DNA of 64,000 bases from RPQJ01 sp963777725 (GTDB lineage: Bacteria > Pseudomonadota > Gammaproteobacteria > Steroidobacterales > Steroidobacteraceae). This document shows positions 57,357 to 64,000 of the stretch, piece by piece. The stretch lies in NCBI GenBank assembly GCA_963777725.1, contig CAVZRR010000002.1, positions 1 through 64,000 on the forward strand. The letters run 5' to 3'. The translations under genes were made by a program, and so were the position numbers. The notes below the pieces were generated by a model. That model was not told the DNA's origin, did no database searches, and saw only the letters and a program-made list of their open reading frames with translations. Each line of letters starts with the position of its first letter. Within the stretch, counting starts at the first letter, position 1.

Positions 57357-58709
57357 CTAGATTCCGTAAGCCATCCGCAGCAGCTTGAGCGGATGCGTCG
57401 GCGGCTTGGCACCTTCGACGCCCGACTCGATCTGGTGGCCGGCCATCGGGCAGTCACTCGCGTAGTAATCCGGCGTCGCAGCCGCCACCTTGTTGAACAC
57501 CGGTTTGCCGATCTTCATCGAGGTATCGCGGTACTCGCGCTTCACGCCGTAGGTGCCGTTGTGTCCCGAACAGCGCTCGATCGCCTCGATTTCGGTGCCC
57601 GGCACCAGCTTCAGCGTGTCGCGCGTCTTGAGGCCCAGGTTCTGCACTCGCAGGTGACATGGCACGTGGTAGCTGACCTTGCCGAGTTGCTTCGCGAAGT
57701 CGGTGCGCAGCAGTCCCTCCTTGTGCCGCAGCATCAGGTACTCGAACGGATCGAACATCGCCGCCTTGACCTTCTGCACCTGGGGATCGTCCGGGTACAG
57801 CAACGGCAACTCCTGCTTGAACATCAGCACGCAGGACGGGATCGGCGCCACGATGTCGTAGCCCTGGTCGACCATCGCGGCCATCGCCGGGATGTTGACG
57901 TTCTTCGCCTGCTCGATCGACTCGAGGTCGCCGAGCTCGAGCTTCGGCATGCCGCAGCAGCGCTCCTGCGGAATCACGGTGACCGGAATGCCGTTGTGGC
58001 GGAACACCGTGGCGAGGTCGTCGTCGATGTCCGGCTCGTTGCGGTTGCAGTAGCAGGTTGCGAACAGCGCGACCTTGCCCTTCGTTTCGGCGGTGGGCTT
58101 CACCGGGAGACCCGGCTTGTCGCCGCGCGCTACGCGTTTGCGGCCGGAGTCGCTGTGGTATTCCGGGATCGGCGCCTGCGGGTGGACGCCGAGCGCCTTG
58201 TCGAGCACGCGCCGACCGACGGCGGAGCCGTTCACGGCATTGACGACCTGCGAGATGATCGGGATGCCCGCGATCGAACCGACGAGGTCGGTCGAGGACA
58301 GCACCTTGTCGCGCATCCGGGTCTCGCCCTTGCGGAACTTGACGGCCTTCGCGCGCAGCATCAGGTGCGGGAAGTCGATGTTCCAGGGGTGCGGCGGCAC
58401 GTACGGACACTTGGTCATGTAGCACATGTCGCAGAGGTAGCAGTGGTCCACGACCTCCCAGTACACCTTCTTGTCCACGCCATCGAGTTCCGACGTGGGC
58501 GACTCGTCGATCGCGTCGAACAGCAGCGGGAACGAGTTGCACAGGCTGAAGCAGCGGCGACACCCGTGGCAGAGGTCATAGACGCGCTCGAGTTCCTTGA
58601 ACAGCGATTCCTCGTCGAAGAATTCGGGATCGCGCCACGCGATCGGGTGACGCGTCGGCGCCGCGAGGCTGCCCTCGCGTCCGCCAGGCACCGGAGTGTG
58701 TTCGGCCAT
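57357..58709 (-). CDS. Fe-S oxidoreductase, heterodisulfide reductase-related
   Basis: 450 aa from ATG 58709 (MAEHTPVPGGREGS), preceded by GGAGA. Two ferredoxin-like cysteine clusters lie near the N terminus: CHGCRRCFSLCNSFP and CYLCDMCYMTKCPYVPPHPW. Two CCG-type domains follow (FATCYCNRNEPDIDDD with QERCCGMPKLELGD; YHVPCHLRVQNLG with ERCSGHNGTYG). This is the architecture of GlpC/HdrD-like electron carriers. With rubrerythrin upstream and DUF3501 downstream it probably feeds electrons to peroxide reduction; the electron donor is unknown. Peripheral or cytosolic. Confidence 0.88.
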   Translation of the reverse strand: MAEHTPVPGGREGSLAAPTRHPIAWRDPEFFDEESLFKELERVYDLCHGCRRCFSLCNSFPLLFDAIDESPTSELDGVDKKVYWEVVDHCYLCDMCYMTKCPYVPPHPWNIDFPHLMLRAKAVKFRKGETRMRDKVLSSTDLVGSIAGIPIISQVVNAVNGSAVGRRVLDKALGVHPQAPIPEYHSDSGRKRVARGDKPGLPVKPTAETKGKVALFATCYCNRNEPDIDDDLATVFRHNGIPVTVIPQERCCGMPKLELGDLESIEQAKNVNIPAMAAMVDQGYDIVAPIPSCVLMFKQELPLLYPDDPQVQKVKAAMFDPFEYLMLRHKEGLLRTDFAKQLGKVSYHVPCHLRVQNLGLKTRDTLKLVPGTEIEAIERCSGHNGTYGVKREYRDTSMKIGKPVFNKVAAATPDYYASDCPMAGHQIESGVEGAKPPTHPLKLLRMAYGI

Positions 58710-58747
58710 GCTCGTCTCCTCGGCCCCGGCCGCCGTCGGCCGGGCTG

Positions 58748-58776
58748 AAAAAAGGGCGGACCCGCCGGGCCCGCCC
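58748..58776 (-). terminator. Intrinsic terminator between rubrerythrin and Fe-S oxidoreductase
   Basis: On the minus strand, GGGCGGGCCC, loop GGC, GGGTCCGCCC (10 pairs, one G-U) followed by TTTTTT. It lies 28 bp after the rubrerythrin stop and 39 bp before the next start, so it should act as a partial terminator giving extra rubrerythrin transcript. Confidence 0.85.
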
Positions 58777-58804
58777 TCTTGGGACAACCGTCAGTGTCGG
58801 TCGA

Positions 58805-59221
58805 TCAGAGGGCGTCGAGCGCCTTCTGGAAGCGATTCGCGTGCGAACGCTCGGCCTTCGCCAGCGTCTCGAACCAGTCCGCGATCTCGTCGAAGCCTTC
58901 GTCGCGCGCCGACTTGGCCATGCCCGGGTACATGTCCGTGTACTCGTGCGTCTCGCCGGCGATCGAAGCCTTGAGGTTGCTCTGGGTCGGGCCGATCGGC
59001 AGGCCCGTTGCCGGGTCGCCGACCGCCTCGAGGTACTCAAGGTGCCCGTGCGCGTGGCCCGTCTCGCCCTCGGCCGTCGAACGGAACACTGCGGCGACGT
59101 CATTGAAGCCTTCGACGTCGGCCTTCTGGGCGAAATACAGGTAGCGGCGATTGGCCTGCGACTCGCCGGCAAACGCGTCCTTCAGGTTCTGCTCGGTCTT
59201 CGTGCCCTTCAAGTTCTTCAT
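58805..59221 (-). CDS. Rubrerythrin (rubredoxin-less)
   Basis: 138-aa ferritin-like diiron protein reducing hydrogen peroxide. Ligand motifs are in AGESQANRRYLYFAQKAD, ETGHAHGHLEYL, AGETHEYTDMYPGMAKSA and AERSHANRFQKAL. The C-terminal rubredoxin domain of classical rubrerythrins is absent, so electrons must come from another protein, plausibly the Fe-S oxidoreductase downstream. Strong promoter with an overlapping palindromic operator upstream and a terminator just downstream. Confidence 0.92.
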   Translation of the reverse strand: MKNLKGTKTEQNLKDAFAGESQANRRYLYFAQKADVEGFNDVAAVFRSTAEGETGHAHGHLEYLEAVGDPATGLPIGPTQSNLKASIAGETHEYTDMYPGMAKSARDEGFDEIADWFETLAKAERSHANRFQKALDAL

Positions 59222-59267
59222 CGGTCCCTCCGGAGGTCTGTACCTCGCCGCTGCGGCGAGGCTGTAG

Positions 59268-59282
59268 TTAGACTAAGTCTAA
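59268..59282. promoter_or_regulatory. 7-1-7 palindromic operator candidate
   Basis: TTAGACTAAGTCTAA is a perfect palindrome in 7-1-7 layout, the geometry of Fur-superfamily boxes (PerR: TTATAATnATTATAA). It lies about 10 bp downstream of the -10 of the rubrerythrin promoter, over the expected transcription start, so binding would repress. The regulator is inferred, not identified. Confidence 0.6.
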
Positions 59283-59291
59283 GCGCACTGC

Positions 59292-59320
59292 AATCTAGAT
59301 CGGATCGCTTCGAGAGTCAA
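59292..59320 (-). promoter_or_regulatory. Sigma-70 promoter of the rubrerythrin operon
   Basis: On the minus strand TTGACT (59315-59320) and TAGATT (59292-59297) are separated by exactly 17 bp. It is about 70 bp upstream of the rubrerythrin ATG and in the only AT-rich part of the gap. Confidence 0.65.
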
Positions 59321-59434
59321 CGTTACCAGCCGCCGCAGCTCGCGACGACTCGTGGAGTCCGGTATTGCGGTTTGAACTGCGTTGACCCTCTTGGGACCCC
59401 TGTGCAAGTCTTGCGCGCCCCTGCGGAGAGCCCA

Positions 59435-59674
59435 GTGACCACCCGAAAAGCCAAGACCGTCGATTTCGAGCAGGCGCTCGGAGAGCTCGAGGCCGTCGTC
59501 GAGCGACTCGAGCACGGCGAATTGCCGCTCGAGGACGCTTTGCGACAATTCGAGCGCGGCGTCGAACTCGCGCGCACCTGCCAGGCGTCGCTGCAACAGG
59601 CCGAGCAGAAAGTCGAGATCCTGCTGAAGAAAACCCCGGAGGCCGCACCGGAACCCTTCGACGACGTCGAATGA
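59435..59674 (+). CDS. xseB: Exodeoxyribonuclease VII small subunit
   Basis: 79 aa, GTG start preceded by GGAGAG. VDFEQALGELEAVVERLEHGELPLEDALRQFERGVELARTCQASLQQAEQKVEIL is the complete coiled-coil XseB family signature. First gene of the conserved xseB-ispA-dxs isoprenoid block; divergent from rubrerythrin. Confidence 0.95.
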   Translation: MTTRKAKTVDFEQALGELEAVVERLEHGELPLEDALRQFERGVELARTCQASLQQAEQKVEILLKKTPEAAPEPFDDVE

Positions 59675-59699
59675 TCGCACCCTGACGGCCCTGGCCCCG

Positions 59700-60599
59700 A
59701 TGACGAGCATTTCCCTGCCTGAGCGCCTCGAGCTGTGGCGCCGCCGCGTCGAGTACGAACTCGACCAATGCCTGCCGGCGGAGTCCGCCCTGCCGCAACG
59801 GCTGCATGCGGCACAGCGCTACAGCGTGCTCGGACCGGGCAAGCGCATTCGCCCGGCACTGGTCTACGCAACGGCCGAAACACTGGGCGTGCCGGCCGGG
59901 CAGGTCGATGCGGCAGCCTGCGCCGTGGAGTTGATCCACGCCTATTCGCTGGTCCACGACGACCTGCCGGCGATGGACGACGACGACCTGCGTCGCGGCC
60001 GACCCACCTGCCACCGCGCATTCGACGAAGCCACGGCCATCCTGGCCGGCGACTCGCTGCAGGTGCTGGCCTTCAAGATCCTCGCCAGCCACCCGGGCGC
60101 GCCCGCCGACGCGGCGACTCGCGTGCGACTGATCGAGACGCTGGCGGATGCGAGCGGCACGTCCGGCATGGCGGGCGGCCAGGCGCTCGATCTGGCCGCG
60201 GAGGGACGCTCGCTCACGCTGGCCGAGATCGAGCAGATCCACGTCCTGAAGACCGGTGCGCTGATCCGCGCCAGCGTCGTGATGGCGGCACACTGCGCGC
60301 CGTCGCTCGATCCGGCCCGCCTGCAATCGCTCACGGATTTCGGCTCGACCGTCGGAATCGCGTTCCAGATCCAGGACGACCTGCTCGACGTCGAAGGCGA
60401 CGTCGCGCTGATCGGCAAGGCGACGGGCAGCGACGAGGCCCGGGCCATGCCCACTTACCCGGCCGTTGCAGGGCTCGAATCCGCGCGTGCCCGGGTGCGC
60501 GAACTGCATCGGCGCGCGGCCGACTCCCTGGAAACACATGGTTGGGGCGCCGGCCCGCTGGCCGCCCTCGCCGACTGGCTGCTCACGCGCCGGCACTAG
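59700..60599 (+). CDS. ispA: Farnesyl diphosphate synthase
   Basis: 299-aa trans-prenyltransferase condensing IPP with DMAPP/GPP. First aspartate-rich motif DDLPAMDDDDLRRG (bacterial short-chain insertion type) and second DDLLDVEGD with FQIQ. GPGKRIRPALVYATAE precedes. 25 bp after xseB and 39 bp before dxs, a single operon supplying quinone and undecaprenol precursors. Confidence 0.95.
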   Translation: MTSISLPERLELWRRRVEYELDQCLPAESALPQRLHAAQRYSVLGPGKRIRPALVYATAETLGVPAGQVDAAACAVELIHAYSLVHDDLPAMDDDDLRRGRPTCHRAFDEATAILAGDSLQVLAFKILASHPGAPADAATRVRLIETLADASGTSGMAGGQALDLAAEGRSLTLAEIEQIHVLKTGALIRASVVMAAHCAPSLDPARLQSLTDFGSTVGIAFQIQDDLLDVEGDVALIGKATGSDEARAMPTYPAVAGLESARARVRELHRRAADSLETHGWGAGPLAALADWLLTRRH

Positions 60600-60638
60600 C
60601 CCGGTGCCCTCTGCCGCACTGCGGTAAACTGCGCCCCG

Positions 60639-62555
60639 ATGCCGACCGACGAACACTACCCGCTGCTGTCGAAAATCGACTCCCCTGCCGACCTGCGGCG
60701 CCTGCCGGAGACGCAACTCGTCCCGCTCGCAGCCGAGTTGCGGCAGTTCCTGATCCAGACCGTGAGCCAGATGGGCGGCCATTTCGCCGCGGGTCTCGGC
60801 ACCGTGGAACTCACGATCGCGCTGCACTACGTCTACGACACGCCCCACGACCGGCTCGTCTGGGACGTCGGCCACCAGGCCTATCCGCACAAGGTGTTGA
60901 CCGGCCGGCGCGACCGGCTGCAGACCATAAAGCTGAAGGGTGGCCTCGCGCCCTTCCCGAACCGCGGCGAGAGCGACTGCGACACGTTCGGGGTCGGCCA
61001 CTCCAGCACCTCGATCGGCGCAGCGCTCGGCATGGCACTCGGCACCCGGCAATCCGGGGAACAGCGCCGGGTCGTTGCCGTGATCGGCGATGGCGCGATG
61101 AGTGCCGGGCAGGCCTTCGAAGCGCTGAACCACGCCGGCGCCCTCGACACCGACATGCTGGTCGTCCTCAACGACAACGACATGTCGATCTCCGAGAACG
61201 TCGGCGCGATGTCGAATTACTTCGCACGGGTGCTGGCGGGCAAGACCTACGCCGCGCTGCGCGAGGGCAGCAAGAAGATCCTGAAGCGCATGCCCACCGT
61301 CTGGGAGCTCGCGCGCCGTTCCGAGGAGCACATGAAGGGCATGGTGCTGCCCGGCACGATGTTCGAGGAAATGGGCTTCAACTACATCGGCCCGATCGAC
61401 GGCCACGACCTCGACGCGCTCGTCAGCACGCTGCGCAACCAGCGCTTGCTGCAGGGTCCGCAACTGCTGCACGTCGTCACCCGCAAGGGCAAGGGTTACG
61501 CGCCGGCCGAAGCCGATCCGATCAAGTGGCACGGCCCGGGTCCCTTCGATCCCACGAGCGGGACGATCTTCAAGGAGAAGAGCACGGGGCCGGTCTACTC
61601 GCAGGTCTTCGGCCAGTGGCTGTGCGACATGGCCGAGCGTGACCCCCGCGTCGTTGGCATCACGCCCGCGATGCGCGAGGGCTCCGGTCTCGTCGAATTC
61701 TCCAAGCGCTTTCCGGATCGCTACTTCGACGTGGCGATTGCCGAGCAGCACGCGGTGACGCTCGCGGCTGGCCTCGCCTGCGAAGGCGCGCGTCCCGTCG
61801 TGGCGATCTACTCGACGTTCCTGCAGCGCGCATACGACCAGCTGATCCACGACGTGTGCTTGCAGAACCTGCCGGTCACGTTCGCGATCGACCGCGGCGG
61901 GCTCGTGGGCGGCGATGGTGCCACCCACCAGGGCGCGTTCGACCTGAGTTTCCTGCGCTGCATCCCGCAGCTGGTCGTGATGGCGCCGGCCGACGAGAAC
62001 GAGTGCCGCCAGATGCTCTACACCGCCGTCATGCTCGACGGACCGGCGGCCGTGCGTTACCCGCGCGGCCAGGGCCCGGGGGCGCGGATCGAGCCGGAGA
62101 TGACTGCGGTGCCCGTGGGCCGCGCCCAGTTGCGGCGCGAGGGGCGCAGCGGCTTGCTGTTGCTCGCATTCGGCACGATGGTCGCGCCCTGCCAGCCGAT
62201 CGCGGATCGTCTCGACGCGACGCTGGTCAACATGCGTTTCGTCAAGCCACTCGACGAGGAGCTCGTCTGCCGGCTCGCGCGCAGTCACGCGTGCATCGTG
62301 ACGCTGGAGGAGAACGCGATCGCCGGCGGCGCAGGCAGCGCGGTCAGCGAGTGCCTTGCGGCGCACGGCATCGAGCGCCCCGTGCACCACATCGGCATCC
62401 CCGACCGCTTCATCGAGCACGGCTCGCGCGAGGATTGCCTGGTCATGGCCGGCCTCGACGCTGCTGGAATCGAGCGGGCCGTGGCCCGCCTGTGGCCAAT
62501 GCAGCCGGCCGCGCTCGCAGTCGCTGTCGCGGGTGGCCGGTCCGGCGCAGCCTGA
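60639..62555 (+). CDS. dxs: 1-deoxy-D-xylulose-5-phosphate synthase
   Basis: 638-aa thiamine-diphosphate enzyme, first step of the MEP isoprenoid pathway. VWDVGHQAYPHKVLTGRRD, the ThDP motif IGDGAMSAGQAFEALNHAGAL, YIGPIDGHDLDALV and AEQHAVTLAAGLACEGARPVVAIYSTFLQRAYDQLIHDV are diagnostic. Start ATG 60639. Followed 2 bp later by folE2. Confidence 0.97.
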   Translation: MPTDEHYPLLSKIDSPADLRRLPETQLVPLAAELRQFLIQTVSQMGGHFAAGLGTVELTIALHYVYDTPHDRLVWDVGHQAYPHKVLTGRRDRLQTIKLKGGLAPFPNRGESDCDTFGVGHSSTSIGAALGMALGTRQSGEQRRVVAVIGDGAMSAGQAFEALNHAGALDTDMLVVLNDNDMSISENVGAMSNYFARVLAGKTYAALREGSKKILKRMPTVWELARRSEEHMKGMVLPGTMFEEMGFNYIGPIDGHDLDALVSTLRNQRLLQGPQLLHVVTRKGKGYAPAEADPIKWHGPGPFDPTSGTIFKEKSTGPVYSQVFGQWLCDMAERDPRVVGITPAMREGSGLVEFSKRFPDRYFDVAIAEQHAVTLAAGLACEGARPVVAIYSTFLQRAYDQLIHDVCLQNLPVTFAIDRGGLVGGDGATHQGAFDLSFLRCIPQLVVMAPADENECRQMLYTAVMLDGPAAVRYPRGQGPGARIEPEMTAVPVGRAQLRREGRSGLLLLAFGTMVAPCQPIADRLDATLVNMRFVKPLDEELVCRLARSHACIVTLEENAIAGGAGSAVSECLAAHGIERPVHHIGIPDRFIEHGSREDCLVMAGLDAAGIERAVARLWPMQPAALAVAVAGGRSGAA

Positions 62556-62557
62556 CC

Positions 62558-63400
62558 ATGGACCGACCCGTGACGACCCCGAAGACGATGGACGACGTGC
62601 AGGGCCGCGCCGATTCGCGGCAGATCCCGATCAACAAGGTCGGCATCAAGGACATCTATCACCCCGTGCGCGTCCGGGACCGCACGGCGGGCGAGCAGCA
62701 CACCGTCGCGAACTTCAACATGTACGTCGCCCTGCCGCACAACTTCAAGGGCACCCACATGTCGCGCTTCGTCGAGGTGCTGCACCAGCACGAGCGCGAA
62801 GTCTCGGTCGAGTCGTTCCGGCAGATGCTCGCCGAGATGACGCGGCGGCTCGACGCGACGACGGGCCACATCGAGATGAGCTTCCCGTACTTCGTCATGA
62901 AGACGGCGCCGGTCTCGGGCGTGGCGAGCCTGATGAACTACGAGGCGAGCCTGATCGGCGAGATCCGCGACGGCCACGAGGAAATGTGGATCCGCGTCGT
63001 CGTGCCGGTGACGAGCCTGTGCCCGTGCTCGAAGCGCATTTCAGAGCGCGGCGCCCACAACCAGCGCTCGCACATCACGATCAAGGCGCGGGTGCTCGGG
63101 CACCTGTGGATCGAGGAGTTGATCGACGTCGCCGAGCAGGAGGCGTCGAGCGAGCTGTTCGGCATCCTGAAGCGGCCCGACGAGAAGCACGTGACCGAGC
63201 GCGCCTACGACAACCCGAAGTTCGTCGAGGACATCGTCCGCGACGTCGCGGTCCGGCTCAATGCCGAGGACCGGGTGCGCGCCTACGTCGTGGAGGCCGA
63301 GAACTTCGAGTCCATCCACAATCACTCGGCGTATGCGTTGATCGAGCGAGACAAGGGGATGGGGGATAGGGGATCGGGGATAGTAAGAGGCGGCGACTGA
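62558..63400 (+). CDS. folE2: GTP cyclohydrolase FolE2
   Basis: 280 aa; makes dihydroneopterin triphosphate for folate and queuosine (type IB enzyme, less zinc-dependent than FolE). Family blocks QIPINKVGIKDIYHPV, SFPYFVMKTAPVSGVASLMNYEA, the catalytic Cys in VTSLCPCSKRISERGAHNQRSHI, and SSELFGILKRPDEKHVTERAYDNPKFVEDIVRDVA. The natural end is near HSAYALIERDK; the last 14 residues (GMGDRGSGIVRGGD) are translated heptad repeat. Start ATG 62558, 2 bp from dxs. Confidence 0.95.
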   Translation: MDRPVTTPKTMDDVQGRADSRQIPINKVGIKDIYHPVRVRDRTAGEQHTVANFNMYVALPHNFKGTHMSRFVEVLHQHEREVSVESFRQMLAEMTRRLDATTGHIEMSFPYFVMKTAPVSGVASLMNYEASLIGEIRDGHEEMWIRVVVPVTSLCPCSKRISERGAHNQRSHITIKARVLGHLWIEELIDVAEQEASSELFGILKRPDEKHVTERAYDNPKFVEDIVRDVAVRLNAEDRVRAYVVEAENFESIHNHSAYALIERDKGMGDRGSGIVRGGD

Positions 63401-63453
63401 GCGCTCGGCGGCCACCTCTTACTATCCCCGATCCCCTATCCCCCATCCCCTAC
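63354..63453. repeat. Inverted pair of heptad arrays between folE2 and kinase gene
   Basis: GGGGATA-type array at 63354-63383 and TATCCCC array at 63421-63453 enclose a 37-bp spacer that is itself nearly palindromic (AGTAAGAGGCGGC against GGCGGCCACCTCTTACT). The left array is translated as the FolE2 tail; the right provides the TAG stop (63450-63452) of the convergent kinase-like gene. Confidence 0.87.
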
Positions 63454-64000
63454 CCAGTCTTCCTTCCCCGCTGCAGCCGCTCGACCAGCTCCCTGAGGAA
63501 CACCTTGTTGAAGCGCAGCTGGCAGGGCACCGACGCCTGCTCGAGCAGCGTCGCGGCCACCTTCAGCAGCGTCACGTTGCCTTCCGCCTCGATGACGGCG
63601 TCGCGCCGCGAGCCCTCGGCGAACGCCGCCTCGCCGAAGCAGCCGCCGGTCTCGATGCGGCTCACGATGTCGCCATTGCGAATCACGCGCACCTTGCCCG
63701 AGACGACCACGTAGAACCGGTCGTCGATGTCACCCGGACGCAGCACCGGCTCGCCGGGCTGGCACTCCATCCAGCAGCCGGCGCGCATCACCTCGCGGAT
63801 CTCCACGTGCGAGAAGTCGTGGAAGAAACGCAGCTTGCGCAGCACGGCGAAGCGTTCCTCGTCGTCGATCCCGGACTGCGCCACGCGCAACTGCTGGTGC
63901 ACTCGCGTCAGCTCGGCGGCGAACTCCGCGCCGTTGCGATAGCGATTGCCCGGGTCCTTCTGCAGCGCGCGGGCGACCACCGCTTCGAGGTCCTCCGGGA
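63450..64000 (-). CDS. Serine/threonine kinase C-terminal end with cyclic-nucleotide-binding domain (partial)
   Basis: Only the 3' part is in the window; the frame is open to the right edge. The visible start, VARALQKDPGNRYRNGAEFAAELTRV, is the typical last helix of a Hanks-type kinase domain. A cNMP-binding domain follows (FFHDFSHVEIREVMRAGCWMECQPGEPVLRPGDIDDRFYVVVSGKVRVIRNG, GGCFGEAAFAEGSRRDAVIEAEGNVTLLKV). The phosphate-binding cassette reads FGEAAFAEGSRRDA, so ligand binding is plausible. Second kinase gene of the window after the receiver fusion at 32.8-34.0 kb. Its TAG stop comes from a heptad array. Confidence 0.8.
   Translation of the reverse strand, partial: PEDLEAVVARALQKDPGNRYRNGAEFAAELTRVHQQLRVAQSGIDDEERFAVLRKLRFFHDFSHVEIREVMRAGCWMECQPGEPVLRPGDIDDRFYVVVSGKVRVIRNGDIVSRIETGGCFGEAAFAEGSRRDAVIEAEGNVTLLKVAATLLEQASVPCQLRFNKVFLRELVERLQRGRKTG

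Noticed and set aside
59295..62420. Open frame of 1041 codons on the minus strand across xseB, ispA and dxs.
   Set aside because: Antisense shadow; xseB, ispA and dxs on the plus strand have full signatures.

Overview
The window is a stretch of chromosome from a high-GC gammaproteobacterium. By eye the GC is about two-thirds, with the strong third-position G/C bias that creates many long antisense shadow frames. The gene orders support this placement: mltD-gloB-yafS-rnhA-dnaQ; tig-clpP-clpX-lon-hupB-ppiD with fabI beyond it; purF-cvpA-dedD-folC-accD-truA-fimV; parE-parC; xseB-ispA-dxs; and epmA, efp and epmB close together. I cannot name a genus from sequence alone. Almost everything is housekeeping; no phage, CRISPR array, integrase or complete insertion sequence was recognised.

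Layout. 0-10 kb is a surface-polysaccharide patch, mostly on the minus strand: two tandem Wzi-like outer-membrane beta-barrel genes, pgi, a UDP-glucuronate 4-epimerase, a nucleotide-sugar 6-dehydrogenase, nhaB, dnaQ and a WbpE-like sugar aminotransferase. 10-15 kb holds rnhA, the yafS-type methyltransferase, gloB, mltD, fabI and a small four-helix-bundle gene inside a repeat cassette. 15-24 kb is the protein quality-control block (ppiD, tRNA-Asp, tRNA-Val, hupB, lon, clpX, clpP, tig, tRNA-Leu). 24-31 kb has a VanZ-like gene, an unassigned glutamine-amidotransferase-like gene, a four-tRNA cluster (Pro, Arg, His, Lys), folD, cysS, gltX and lpxH. 32-45 kb runs miaE, a receiver/Ser-Thr kinase fusion, purF, cvpA, dedD, folC, accD, truA, fimV, aroC and prmB, then a SCO gene. 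45-50 kb holds psd, epmA, a free-methionine-sulfoxide reductase, efp and epmB. 50-64 kb has a FimX-like degenerate GGDEF/EAL protein, parC, parE, a peroxide-defence operon (rubrerythrin, Fe-S oxidoreductase, DUF3501), xseB-ispA-dxs-folE2 and the tail of a second kinase fused to a cyclic-nucleotide-binding domain.

The unusual content is in the intergenic DNA, where three repeat families stand out. (1) Large hairpins have a conserved 53-54 nt core with two mini-hairpins that covary in sequence. In four of the six copies the core is capped by perfect 32-38 bp inverted arms whose sequence is unique to each locus. They sit at three loci, always as a minus/plus pair. (2) GGGGATA/TATCCCC heptad arrays, potentially G-quadruplex forming, lie as inverted pairs at gene borders. 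They supply stop codons to six genes and occupy the Shine-Dalgarno position of several others; one pair encloses the four-helix-bundle gene. (3) Palindromes have GAAAATAGGGG-type arms; one donates the stop codons of both folD and cysS.

Nine genes are frameshifted as sequenced, with eleven shifts in total. Every one is a net +1, and they cluster in the first 12.5 kb. Because several of the genes are normally essential, residual insertion errors are a better explanation than pseudogenisation. These genes are annotated across the shift.
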